Origin: Rattus norvegicus
Taxonomy: Eukaryota > Chordata > Mammalia > Rodentia > Muridae
Direction: 5' to 3'
Length of the DNA stretch: 64,000 bases
NCBI RefSeq assembly: GCF_036323735.1
Contig: NC_086032.1
Span: 44,509,335 to 44,573,334, forward strand
In this document: positions 1-10,868 of the stretch, piece after piece
How the letters are laid out: each line of letters starts with the position of its first letter
How positions within the stretch are numbered: position 1 is the first letter of the stretch
Program-made: the position numbers and the translations under genes
Notes under the pieces: model-generated
Told to the model about the DNA's origin: nothing
Database searches by the model: none
Seen by the model: the letters and a program-made list of their open reading frames with translations, nothing else

Positions 1-284
1 AGTGGGGGGGGAACCCAGTCCATTGTGGGTGGTGCCATCCCTGGACTGGTAGTCTTGGGTTCTTTAAGAAAGCAAGCTGAGCAAGCCAGGGGAAGCAAAC
101 CAGTAAGTAACATCTCTCCATGTCCTCTGTATCAGCTCCTGCTTCCTGACCTGCTTGAGTTCCAATCCTGACCTCCTTTGGTGATGAACAGCAACGTGAA
201 TGTGTAAGCTGAATAAACCCTTTCCTCCCCAACTTGCTTCTTGGTCATGATGTTTGTGTAGGAATAAAAACCCTGACTAAGACA
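1..284 (+). mobile_element. 3' part of an LTR-like rodent repeat
   Basis: The segment ends in ACTAAGACA and carries an AATAAA signal about 70 bases before that end, the layout of an LTR. The window edge cuts off its 5' part. The same family, reversed, lies at 61939-62337, and the family's 5' part is at 48045-48250. I think it is an ERVL-MaLR-type solitary LTR, but the family name is from memory. No coding potential is seen. Confidence 0.6.
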
Positions 285-1120
285 ATACAGAAAATATTCT
301 TTTACATTCGGATGATAAGTCTTTGCCTATGATGCAGGTTACAAATATTTTTCTCTGGTTTGCTGCAGAAGATTTTGAAATTTTTTCAATTATTTTTGTT
401 GTGATGTGAGACCTTTCCCATTACAAGACTGTACTGGAATTATTACTTACTTTCTCCTATTGCTCCTGGAGGTCCCAGAAGAGCATAATTATCCCAGGAC
501 AACTTCTATGTGTTAAGGGATAATAGTAAATGGGCATATTCATATGCCATACAGAAAACTTAATGTGAGGTCTACAGAGGTATTTCCATAGACAATCAAC
601 CTTCTCCTTAATCACTGATTAGTATCCTTTATGGTCAAAGTAAGTGAAAAATGTCCTTAGTTAAGGGTGATGTTGGAAAGCAAATTTTATCCCATTTCTA
701 TTACAGAGGAAGACACATTTGAGATATGTAGAAATGTGTCTCACATCACACATTAGTAGTGTAATTGTAAATGAAATCCAGACAGTTTGGATGTAGCACC
801 CCCGTTGTGAGCTGCCATGAGGGTACTGGGAATCAAACCTGAGTCCTCTGGAAGAGTAGCTAGTGTTCCTTATCTCTGAGTTAATGTTCCAGCTTTCTTT
901 GTAGATGTTTCTACAGTGTTGGGAATTAGTTCTAATACTTTGTCTTATTTTGGCCTGAGGGTCCCTGCCCCCAGATGCTTTTGATTGATAATAAAGAATT
1001 GCCATACAGCCAATGGCTGGGCAGGGAGATGGGGTGGGACTTTTAGATTGCACAGGCAAGGGATTGAGGGAGAAGAGAGAGATGGAGAATTGTCAGGACT
1101 CAGGGAGAGGGATCAGATTT
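285..1120. other. intergenic stretch with a B2-like fragment
   Basis: No gene is visible. Bases about 780-890 look like a reversed, diverged B2/B3 piece (minus-strand version of the CTCTTCCAGAGGACTCAGG core). The 132-codon open frame on the minus strand (661-1059) has no recognisable domain and crosses this SINE piece, so I treat it as chance. Confidence 0.6.
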
Positions 1121-1860
1121 AAGAGCTGCAGGAGATAGATGCCTAGAACAAATGAAACTCAAGACAGATGATCAAAATGTGAATGCTTCACTCCTTCTTT
1201 AAAAGCGGAACAAGAATACCCTGGGCAGGGAATAGAGAGGCAAAGATTAAAACAGACACAGAAGGAACACCCATTCAGAGCCTGCCCCACATGTGGCCTA
1301 TACATATACAGCCATCCAATTAGACAAGATGGATGAAGCAAAGAAGTGGAGGCCGACAGGAGCCGGATGTAGATCTCTCCTGAGAGACACAGCCAGAATA
1401 CAGCAAATACAGAGGCGAATGTCAGCAGCAAACCACTGAACTGAGAACGGGACCCCCGTTGAAGGAATCAGAGAAAGAACTCGAAGAGCTTGAAGGAGCT
1501 CGAGACCCCTTATGAACAACAATGCCAAGCAACCAGAGCTTCCAGGGACTAAGCCACTACCTAAGGACTATACATGGACTGACCCTGGACTCTGACCTCA
1601 TAGGTAGCAATGAATATTCTAGTAAGATCACCAGTGGAAGGGGAAGCCCTTGGTCCTGCTATGACTGAACCCCCAGTGAACTAGATTGTTGGGGGGAGGG
1701 TGGCAATGGGGGGAGGATGGGGAGGGGAACACCAATAAAGAAGGGGAGGGGGAGGGATTAGGGGGATGTTTGCCCGGAAACCGGGAAAGGGAATAACACT
1801 CGAAATGTAAATAAGAAACACTCAAGTTAAAAAAAAAAAAAAAAAAAGAGCTGCAGGAGA
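1121..1860 (+). mobile_element. 5'-truncated L1 (3' end) with target-site duplications
   Basis: The body (about 1136-1845) matches the 3' end of the large L1 at 15033-21516, including its G-rich 3' UTR tract (about 1690-1765) and a terminal A run. A 15-base direct repeat, AAGAGCTGCAGGAGA, flanks it at 1121-1135 and 1846-1860. This is the signature of target-primed reverse transcription. Only about 0.7 kb was inserted, so no ORF function remains. Confidence 0.9.
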
Positions 1861-2068
1861 GAACCATCCAGCAATGTAGGTGGAAAGGGAATGTGGCCCT
1901 TTTTTTGGGGGGGGGTGGAGTGCTGCCCAGAAGGTAACAGGGCAGCAAGGATAAAATATAGATTTAGAAGTTGTTAAACCAGGAATACCAGAGGGAAATG
2001 TGCGCTAGCCACAGGGAGGTTTAGAAGTTCCCAGACATTGAGTTAGTCAAGGCAAATCAAAATTAGCT

Positions 2069-2069
<1 letters not shown>

Positions 2070-2099
<30 letters not shown>
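2070..2099. repeat. (GT)n microsatellite
   Basis: Uninterrupted GT dinucleotides, 15 units. Confidence 0.95.
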
Positions 2100-2100
<1 letters not shown>

Positions 2101-2591
2101 TTTCATTCTCGAATCCAGAGAGCTCTTGGGCAGGTGCAGTGTGTTAGTGACCCTGGAGCCAAAGCAGTTTAACAATTCACCACTATACTAGAGCTCATCA
2201 AGTTGACAACTAAGGTTACTCATCATATCATCATTTTAGTTTCTCTCCAGTGAAAAGAGAAAGAGAAAACTGACCTTCGCACATTGTTCATTGCTTTATT
2301 ATTGCAAATATTGGAAGAATTGGAATAGATCTTTTAACTATGAGATATGAAAGCTGTTTCAGGCTGAACTGTCCAGTGTGCTCCATTGGTGAGCAAATCC
2401 ATAATATTTCAACATCTTTATTATCCCTTTGTATTTTTTTTACATTCGCATAGTGTCATATTTGATAGTCTTCATCATTAGGACAATCAAGAATTTCCCC
2501 AAATAAAATGCAATCATTGTCCATGAGTTTAGTAAATCAGCTTCATCTACAAGGTTAGGACACTCAATATATGTGTGCCCATACATGCATC

Positions 2592-2608
2592 TCACACACA
2601 CACACACA

Positions 2609-2657
<49 letters not shown>
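2592..2657. repeat. (CA)n microsatellite
   Basis: About 33 CA units with one CT interruption near 2609-2610. Open frames across it in three frames are artefacts of the repeat. Confidence 0.95.
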
Positions 2658-2660
<3 letters not shown>

Positions 2661-2936
2661 CAAACCCATCTTTACTTAAATCCCCTTGGTGCCTTAACAA
2701 CAAAAATTGTGGTTACCTATTGTGGGGTTCACTTCAGAGCACAAACCCTCTTAAGGAAGGACACATCTTTCTGTGCCTTCTGGTTCTGTCACTCAAGCCA
2801 TGCCTCCCCCAAAGCTATTGGGTTCTCCTACCTTGTTCACTCTTTTCCTTTGCTGATCATCACCAGAACAAGGAAAATTTCCAAGTTTGTCCTAGAATCC
2901 CTATGTAACCAGGATAAAAGGAGTCTCTAAGCACAG

Positions 2937-3125
2937 GGAAGGGTATGGAGGCCAGAAAGATGCCCTAGGGCACCTGGGGTTATCTCCGGCTGACATCCAT
3001 CTGTATCTCAAGTTCCAGGAAGAACCCAGTGCCCCCTCCTGGCCTCCACAGGCAATGAACACATGCATACATGGATACACATGCAGGCAAAACACTTATG
3101 GACAGAAAATAAAAGTGGGCAAAAT
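2937..3125 (+). mobile_element. B3-like SINE fragment
   Basis: The segment has the CCTGGCCTCCACAGGCA block followed by an ACACATGCATACATGG-type tail and ends near AATAAAAG, as in B2/B3 SINE 3' halves. It is diverged and lacks a clear tRNA-like 5' half. Confidence 0.5.
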
Positions 3126-3376
3126 TTAAAAGCACAAAACAAAACACCATAGGACTGCGACAAATCACCTTCTTTGAAGAACTGAAACCCAACAGAACTC
3201 TCTAAATGCACTGAGCCCTCAATTGGGGTGATGTAAATTACTAAGGCTGTATGAGATAGTCCATTGACTATTTCTACCCCTTCTACAGGAAGCCTCCTTC
3301 CCTCAACTTAACTGCTGTGTAAGTCTGTCTATTATATCCATTGTATGGCATGCAGCACCGGACATGTTGATTCATT

Positions 3377-3378
<2 letters not shown>

Positions 3379-3420
<42 letters not shown>
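3379..3420. repeat. (TG)n microsatellite
   Basis: 21 uninterrupted TG units. Confidence 0.95.
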
Positions 3421-3422
<2 letters not shown>

Positions 3423-3485
3423 ATTTGTATGCATATATGCATATGTGTAGGTACATGTATGTCCATAGAAACCAGATGTTGATGT

Positions 3486-3930
3486 TTTAGTTAGGGTTTC
3501 TATTGCTGTAAAGAGACATCATGGGGTTGGGGATTTTGCCTAGCAAGCGCAAGGCCCTGGGTTCGGTCCCCAGCTCCAAAAAAAAGAAAAGAAAAAAAAA
3601 AAAGGAGACATCATAACAAAGGCAACTCTTATAAAGGCAAACATTTAATTGGGGCATGGCTTATAGTTTCAGAGGTTTAGTCCATTATCATCAAGGCAGG
3701 AAGCATAGCAGCATTCAAGCAGGCATGGTGCTGGAGTTGCTGAGAATTCTACCTCTTGATTCAAAGGCAATCAGGAGGAGGCTCTGATTCTATACTGGGT
3801 GGAGCTTAGGCATAGGAGACCTCAAAGCTCACCCCCAGAATGACACACTTCTTCCAACAAGGCCACACCTGCTAATAGTACTATTCCCTGTGGGCCAAGC
3901 ATTGAAGCACATGAGTCTGTGGGGGCACAG
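3486..3930 (-). mobile_element. LTR-like repeat (MaLR type), reversed, with a nested ID
   Basis: Read on the plus strand it begins TTTTAGTTAGGGTTTCTATTGC and runs to the CACACCTGCTAATAGTACTATTCCC block. This is the reverse complement of the repeat at 10958-11270 and its relatives at 24879, 41775 and 51862. An ID element interrupts it at 3523-3604. The ERVL-MaLR assignment is by recollection plus the 5-base target duplication of the 10958 copy. Confidence 0.65.
3513..3614 (+). mobile_element. ID SINE with an internal deletion
   Basis: The ID body is 3523-3604, flanked by the 10-base direct repeat GAGACATCAT (3513-3522 and 3605-3614). Compared with the ID copies at 34590, 37197 and 56631 it lacks about 19 bases right after GGGGTTGGGGATTT. 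These are the bases (AGCTCAGTGGTAGAG...) that hold the pol III A box. The B-box region GGTTCGGTCC and the A-rich tail are present. Confidence 0.9.
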
Positions 3931-4029
3931 TCAAGCCACCACCGTTGATATCAGTGGTCTTTCTCAATCACCCTCTACCTTCTTTGTCCAGACTGGCTGG
4001 CTACTGAACTCCCTAATCCCTCTGTTTCT

Positions 4030-4160
4030 ACTCACCAATAGTGAGACTGCACACACACACAGCCATGCCTGGCTTTTTATGTGGGTACCATGGATCCGAA
4101 TTTAGGTCCTCATACTTGGACAGCAAGTATTTTACCCACTGATCTATCTGCCCTGCACCT
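4030..4160 (-). mobile_element. diverged B-type SINE fragment, reversed
   Basis: Contains a reversed tRNA-like half: a diverged B-box region (GGATCCGAATTTAGG) and the ACCCACTGATCTATCTGCCCTGC end typical of B3/B4 SINEs read backwards. No flanking duplication found. Confidence 0.45.
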
Positions 4161-4782
4161 TATCCTTTCTTTTCAACTGAATTCTGTTGTCATTTACCTA
4201 GTCATTTTTTAAAAAAATTATTTATTATTACTCTGTTTATTTATTATTACTGTGTTTGCATGAGTTATATGGGTATACAAGCTGCAACACTTATACAAGG
4301 GGCAAAGGACAACATTGTACAGTCAGGTCTCTCCTTCCACCTTTACAGACCGAGCATCTTATTGGTCCAAGCTTTGTAAGAATAAGAACGACTAGAAATG
4401 GTATGAGCCTCTCTTACCCTCTGCTCCCTCACCCCGTTGTTGTCAGAAAGTCAAATCTGGGTCAACATGCTTCTTAAAGGACAGGACTGGCCAACAGGAA
4501 ATGCAGAGCCCAGAAGAACAAGCAAAACACACCCAAAGAAATCAAGCAGTGAATGGAATCCAAACAGTGGGGACAATGGTCAAACTTGGTAGTCTGAGAC
4601 AACAAATCACGATGAAGAATACATATTTCTATATTGGATGATTAATCAAATGCAGTGAGTGGTCAGTGCCTGAACCCTGATCCAGTAACATGTAAATGAG
4701 ACAAATGGGAAAGTCCCATGGCTGACTGGGTCATTTTGCTGACATCAAACATATCAGCATTTTTAGGTGTGACAATGTATGA

Positions 4783-4830
<48 letters not shown>

Positions 4831-6230
4831 AAGTCTTTGTCTCTTAAGCACTAAAGTATTTAGAGGTCCAATGACAGGTCTGGGATTTGCTTCAGAAATC
4901 TTCTGTGGTAAAATGAGGTCATGGGACTGGCCAAGAACTGAGGTATGGCTATTGCCAAGGGTGGGTGTTAATATTTTGTTTTAAAATTCTCTGTAAGTAT
5001 GTAAAGTGCATTCTCGTGGGAAGAAAGGACAGGTAGAACCAAGACACTCAGACATTGACTGTTCTCCTCAGGAGTATGAACATAGAATAAGAGGAAAGGG
5101 AAGGGCAGCGCGGACACTGAGGCAAGGGGGAACTGATTTGTGGCCAGGATACACTTGCTTCTATTAAGGCCATCTAGTGGGAAAGTCCAAGTAAGAAAAT
5201 GCTGATGCCAATACTAGGACTTGGAAGGGAAATTTGGAACCCTAGAACATCAATAGCCAGAAACATCCAGAGGCTTGCCCGAGGACAGAAAGCAGTAAAG
5301 GGTCCGAAAGGGAAATAGTGGAAGCCACTGGAACTCTAAGTCATAGGCTAACCTTAGCGTGTGGCCACATTTGACTGCTGGAACATTAAACCCAGGATCC
5401 CATATCAGAAACCACTCTATACTCCAATCATGCCATCTAGGGATTCTTGTTTCCAGTGAGGGTAGACAGAGTATAGAACAGTGCATTAAAGGGTAATTGG
5501 GCTACCCATCTCTGTAACTTTCAACCCTAACTTCCCTTTGGAAATTACACAATGCCATGTTGAAATAGTTTCAACAGCTAGTAAGACCTACAGTTGGCTC
5601 CTGGGTTGGGTTCCCATCTCCATTCTGCATCAGGATTTGGCCAGATGCTAAAGTGGCTTCATCTGAGAGGTCACTTAGAGTTTGCTCCTCAAATTTCATC
5701 AAGGAACTAGCAAAGGAGCAGGAGGGAATCTTTCACATCCCTGATCCTGTTCTCCACTTTCTTGACCATGCCTGGATCGTGTTGGGGTTACTCAGGCCTC
5801 TGTTTTTGTTTTTAACTACAGACTGATATAGGCTCCTGTCATGCCTTGCTCCCATGGAGAAATCTGAAGACATGATGCTATTTCAAACCTTGAAACCCTC
5901 ACATGCGGTGATGGGTATTTTTGGTTGACTACATCTGGGAATAAACTAAAAACCCAAGCAGCTGGGCACACTTGTGAGGGAGTTTTAGTTAACTGGATCA
6001 TTTGAAGTGGGAAGATACACCTTAAATCCAGATTACTGAGGTTGAAAGACCCACCCTAAATCTGGGGCAACCTTCTTTTGGCAGTTTATATAAAGGACAA
6101 GGAAGAAGGATGCTTTTGCTCTTTGCCTGCTCACTCTCATTCTCATTGGCCAAGTTCATATAAGCATGGATCATGGGAATTAGAGCCGTCTGTTCGTTCT
6201 GTTCCTTTAGAGAACGCACACTGATTTGTC
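4161..6230. other. intergenic stretch without a recognised gene
   Basis: I see no exon, RNA gene or clear SINE apart from the (GT)22 run at 4785-4828. Short open frames here have no recognisable domain. Confidence 0.5.
4785..4828. repeat. (GT)n microsatellite
   Basis: 22 uninterrupted GT units. Confidence 0.95.
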
Positions 6231-6600
6231 TGCCATGAAGTATTTTGGTGTTGGGAAGTAAAACTAGGGCCTTGTGAGTGCTAAGCTAAGCACTTTACCC
6301 ACAGAGCTACATCCCTAGGCCTAAAGTCTTTCTGTTAAAGGTTGAACTAATACCTATTCTGGAAGACTGGAAGAGGGGTTCAGAGACAGCTTTACCAGTT
6401 ATGAGCCCTTCCTGTTTTTGCAGAGGCTCCAGGTTTGGTCCCCAGCACCTACATTGAGGCTCAAAACCACCTGGAACTCTATTTTCAGGGGATGTGATAC
6501 CCTTTTGTGGTTTCTAGAGGCACTGTGCACACATGGCGCACATACATATGTGTAGGCAGACATTCACATATAAGACTGTGTAAAATATTTTTAAAGAAAG
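6231..6600. mobile_element. two diverged SINE fragments
   Basis: 6231-6330 resembles a reversed ID/B4 tRNA-like half (AAGCACTTTACCCACAGAGCTACATCCC). 6363-6600 resembles a forward B3/B2 element (CCAGGTTTGGTCCCCAGCACC block, A-rich end). Both are old and degraded. Confidence 0.5.
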
Positions 6601-7950
6601 AATGGAACAAAGAAAGGGTGGAGGAAAAATATATAGAAATAGCTTCCCAGACTCACTTTGTTTTAGGTATAAATGTTACGTAGTTGAGTGTGACAGTTTT
6701 GATAGAGTCATGTTCAAAATGGGGTCTCACAAAACTGCATGCACAGTTCAGATAGCTCCAGACTGCACTGGGGCATGGGTGGGCATCACCTGTGTGCCTG
6801 CGAATTTCTCTTACTAGGCTACATGGGAGATCAGGGCTTATTGTCTTTATTGGTATCCAGAAAACTGCCCAGACTCTGGCAGGATTCAAACAGGCTTTGT
6901 CACTTGGCAGGCTCAAGTGACAAAGCAAGGATAAACAGGAGACTCTGAGGACACTGTCGCTTAGGGTATGAAAATGTAATTTATATGCTATCTATTCGAA
7001 AGCTCTTCAGAGTAGGATGCATGTATTAGTCTTGTCCCTTAACACATCTTTTAAAACCTCAGCTTCTACCCTCGATGAAATAGCAATTCTTTGCCTTAAT
7101 AGCATCATAATTGGGATAAATCAATGAGATAAGTAAGTGAGAAGCACTCCAAATGGCTCTTTCTTGTTGATTTGTTTTTCAACTAGAAGCTGCTGGACAG
7201 TTACCAGAATTTAAAAGAAACCTCCCAAAGCTGGCAAGCTGTAACTCAGAAGTGCCCTGGAGAGGAGAATGGAATACAGAAAGGGGAAGCCATGGTTGTC
7301 TGAGTTACCAGCTTCTGGGTCCACTGTGACCTCGTGGCAGTGTGCAGCTACACGGTAGGGAGGAGGGCTTTAGAGAAAGAGTAAGGAAGCCCAGAGTAGC
7401 AGAAAAAGCATGCTCAGGGGCTGGTTAGCATTCAAAAGAACAAGACAGGGGAGAAAGGGAGAGCTGCACCTTTCTGAGTCTAAAAGGAAGAGGTCCATCT
7501 CATAAAGGAAATTGATGATCGATACACCTTGATCTCACAAAGGAAAGAGTAACGGTTATTATTTTAGAGACCATAAACATGTAAGTTAATGGGCCCACAT
7601 CTCCTCCTCAGGCACAGTCTCTTAGACACAGTTTAGGTTGTTTGCTTTTAAAAATAGACTACCGTTCTAGTGTCACATGGGGCCACCTTCCCCAGGAGGT
7701 TTTGAGACTATAGGATGCAGTCCAGGGTGCTGTGACAGCTCTCAGTTCTGCCCACAGGCTGGTAACCACTGTTTAGGTCCCGCAGGTATCTGCCTAGTGT
7801 TTGCATGCCTCACGGTTCTGTCTTGTGTGTTCCTAACTTCACAGATGCTTCTAGTCATGTTCAGGCTCAGTAGAGTAGGAGCACAAGGCTGCCATTTGTG
7901 GTATGAAATACTTCCAACTAAGACAGTTGACTGGAATAAAGGAAACAAAG
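6601..7950. other. intergenic stretch without a recognised feature
   Basis: Nothing recognised. Open frames up to 95 codons show no domain, no splice context and no codon bias. Confidence 0.5.
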
Positions 7951-8430
7951 GGAGGACGACTTGACTGCTCCTAAAGCATGAAGACTTTTATTACAGATAT
8001 AAAGGAGAAAACAGAGGAAAGAGTCCAGGCTAAACATGGCCAGCAGACTAAAGTGGACCATGAGAGAAGAGAGGGGGAGGGAGAGCAAGAGCAAGAGAGA
8101 AGGCCTAGGCCAAGAAACCAGGGCAGACAAAATGGCTGAGTTATATAGGGATCAGCCTGGGAGAGAGAAGCAGAAGCCCAGCCCTTAGGAGGGAGAGATC
8201 TAGGGTAGGGTAGGGGTAAGAAAGGCTGGGAGGAGCCCCAGGTCCTGAGTAGGGCTGAGAGAGCTGGCCAGCATCAGATTTGATGTGTTAATAGGCATAT
8301 CAGTTAGCCACTTGTGCCTGGTTTCTGAGACCTAACAGATTAGGTCATATAAGGGAGCAGACTAAGCATTCTGTCATAGACCCATCAGTGATATATGGCA
8401 ACAAATGCTCTTTATGGATTTCCACCTAAG
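7950..8430. mobile_element. possible dispersed rodent repeat (LTR-like)
   Basis: Contains a purine-rich block (8060-8105), the stretch GACTTTTATTACAGATATAAAGG and GTTATATAGGGATCAGCCTGGG, which I associate with a dispersed rodent repeat. The boundaries are not defined by any duplication, so this is a recollection-based call. Confidence 0.35.
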
Positions 8431-8499
8431 TTAAAAACCTGCAACAAGAGAATGACCTCTGAGATCATAGAGTGAAATGTCTTCACTTTAAAAACAATG

Positions 8500-8670
8500 A
8501 AGTTGGAGGGGGTGGCCTTGTATCCTGAGCTTGATCCCCAGAACCCCAATGGTAGAAGAAAAACTCACTCTGCAAGTTGTCCTTTGATTGCTCACCCTTG
8601 CTCCTCCCCCCTTTCTCTGTCTCTCTTTCTCTCACACATATCAGTGAAATAAAAACAAATTAGAAACTAC
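8500..8670 (+). mobile_element. B3-like SINE fragment
   Basis: Has the GAGCTTGATCCCCAGAACCC B-box-like block and a CTCTGCAAGTTGTCCTTTGA core as in B3 SINEs, then a pyrimidine-rich and A-rich tail. Confidence 0.5.
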
Positions 8671-9022
8671 AAAGTTATCACTTTGTGTTCATAAATTACA
8701 TTAGACTCACTCTTGGTGTGGTACAGTCTGTGGTTTGGAGAAATACATGATATGTGTCTATCACAATGGAATGCAGTAGAGGACTTTCGCTGTCCTAAAG
8801 CCTCCATCCTCTACCTATTTATTCCTTCCTCCATGCCAATCTCCAGCAGTCACTGATCAGTTTACTATTTACACAGTTTGGGTGTTCATTTTCATCTGGT
8901 GTAACATGTGCACACTCTCGTGGAAGGGTGCTAAGTGTGGAGTTAGATGTGCACAGAGGCAAGGAGTCTAAGCACATCATTGTATGTTCCTCTCAATTTT
9001 AAAACTGTCCTTACAAATATTT

Positions 9023-9024
<2 letters not shown>

Positions 9025-9069
<45 letters not shown>
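9025..9069. repeat. (AC)n microsatellite
   Basis: About 22 uninterrupted AC units. Confidence 0.95.
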
Positions 9070-9072
<3 letters not shown>

Positions 9073-9761
9073 CCAAAGCTTTGTGAGGTTAAGCAAACTG
9101 GCCAAGGTCGCTGAGTTACCCCATAGCAGGTCAAGTTGGAAACTTGGGAGCATTGTTTCAAACCATGGGCAGGTGTGTACCATGCAGTGATGTTACTATA
9201 TATTCTGTAGTAACAGGAGGAAGAAATACTATAGGATGCTAATTCTTAGAAATCCAGGTGACAGGGGATGGAATGGGGATGAGGGTATGTATAACCCTCA
9301 AGTTTCCTATGAGGGTTTTTCACCCCCCTTGAATCTTGTCTACGTCTTTGCTGATGCTGAGCTCTGGGTTTGGGAAACTGCCCTCAGAGGTTGGTCCTTC
9401 ACCAAGAATTTCCTGCCTGTGACATTCCTCTGAGCAGACAGAAGCCCTCCCCAGCTTTCTACACTACTTGAAAAGGAACCTTGTGACAGCAGCAGAAAGC
9501 AGAGTGACAGCCACCCACTAGACTGTGAACCCCGTTCCAGCAAGACTGGGTCTCTACCAACTTCATACTTTCAGACAGACTCTGATGAGGTACGTCACCC
9601 CTAAAACTTCTGGTAGACAGATTTGCAGATATTCCTCTCAGTGCTTGCTGCCTCAGGACCAAAGTTTGCATTAAATTTTGCTAGACTGAAAGAATAAACC
9701 AATAATGTTTCAAGCTGAAAATTCTGAGTTGTTTGTCCTGCCCAACCCCGCACCCAACCCC

Positions 9762-9880
9762 AACCAGAGTTTCTCAGTGTAGCCCTGGCTATCCTAGAAC
9801 TAGAGATCCACCTGCCTCTCCCTTCTGAGGGATTAAAGTTGTGATACCACCAACTGCTGACCAACCACTGACCAGCCATG
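9762..9880 (-). mobile_element. B1 SINE fragment, reversed
   Basis: Reads GTTTCTCAGTGTAGCCCTGG ... GAGATCCACCTGCCTCTCCC, the reverse complement of the 7SL-derived B1 body. Confidence 0.8.
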
Positions 9881-10068
9881 AGTTGTTTGGTTTTAATGAT
9901 TAGAGAGAAACACCAATTTCAACACAAACGTAGTGTCAGTGCTAAATAGCTCTCACCTCAAAAGCAGTAAGAGTTTAGTCAGGAGCCAATATGAGTGATC
10001 ATGGCCCAGGAACATGGGTTCCTGTTACCCTAGATACCATGCTCCACATAGAATTGGTTACATGGGCT

Positions 10069-10078
10069 TTTATTTATT
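10069..10078 (-). promoter_or_regulatory. Pgm2: distal candidate Pgm2 poly(A) signals
   Basis: Two overlapping AATAAA hexamers on the minus strand, about 690 bases 3' of the Pgm2 stop. They could end a longer 3' UTR. Only the hexamers are seen; use is inferred. Confidence 0.3.
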
Positions 10079-10375
10079 ATAGAACACATGAATGTCATAA
10101 GTGAAGGCATTTACCAAATGCCTTGGTGGGGACTACAGGGCAGTCTCTGCCATAGGTCTGTGTACTAGCTGATAACTTGCTTCACTTTTGGATGGGTAGA
10201 AGCTACACGTTTGTTAAGGAGACATTCTGAAGCTTACCCCAACAGCCAAAAAGAAGATGTTAGATCAGGACATAGCTTAGGAGGCAAAGCTTATCTGCTT
10301 TGATAGTGGTTTGTTTACATAACTAGTTCTAGGCAAGCCAGAGATACACAGTGAGACCCTGCCTCAACCCCGCCT

Positions 10376-10378
<3 letters not shown>

Positions 10379-10430
<52 letters not shown>
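10379..10430. repeat. (AC)n microsatellite
   Basis: 26 uninterrupted AC units, which would lie inside a long-form Pgm2 3' UTR or just beyond it. Confidence 0.95.
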
Positions 10431-10433
<3 letters not shown>

Positions 10434-10583
10434 TGTGAAGGACTAGTGAGAGGGCTAAGGACAAATGATTTGGTACTGTATTTGTAACATTCTAACTCCC
10501 CACAAGTAAAATTTGAATACGTGCACAATATTATTAAAACTAAAGTCTTAGGTTAAAAAAATAGATCTTAGTAGCCTATTTGA

Positions 10584-10589
10584 TTTATT
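10584..10589 (-). promoter_or_regulatory. Pgm2: proximal candidate Pgm2 poly(A) signal
   Basis: AATAAA on the minus strand about 180 bases after the Pgm2 stop codon. It is a plausible signal for a short 3' UTR; no transcript evidence is available here. Confidence 0.45.
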
Positions 10590-10765
10590 TTATTTTACTT
10601 TATAAGTAACTGGCAGAAACACAGGAATAAATATTTCTATAAAGTGGCTATCCTAGAAATACTTGTGACGATTATCTGAATCATTTGGTCCTAAAAAATG
10701 TTGCTTTAAAAATCAAGTTCAGCCTAATTGGAGGTAAATTTAATCATATCCAGCACTGGAATATT

Positions 10766-10868
10766 TTATTCTGCTTTTGGCTGTAGGTTATACTTTTGTG
10801 GCTGGAAAAAATGTTCTTCAATGGCACCGACTAGCTCATCTAGTTCTCTTTTCAGCTGCTCCGGATCA
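10766..10868 (-). CDS. Pgm2: Pgm2 coding exon 14 (last; stop TAA 10766-10768)
   Basis: Codes for residues 587 (split codon) to 620 and the stop. The acceptor is TTTTTCAG/TGATCC. The C-terminal tail ends QPKAE. It belongs to the C-terminal domain that closes over the phosphosugar. Confidence 0.95.

Noticed and set aside
2440..2930. Open frames with Cys-Val or His-Thr runs at CA/GT repeats (also 4663-4984, 8943-9161, 54027-54260, 58444-58683)
   Set aside because: They are translations of dinucleotide repeats.
3523..3604. ID elements (also 16963, 34590, 37197, 45653, 56631 and reversed at 33209) as tRNA genes
   Set aside because: They have A/B-box-like blocks but no cloverleaf acceptor stem, and they carry A-rich tails and target duplications, so they are SINEs.
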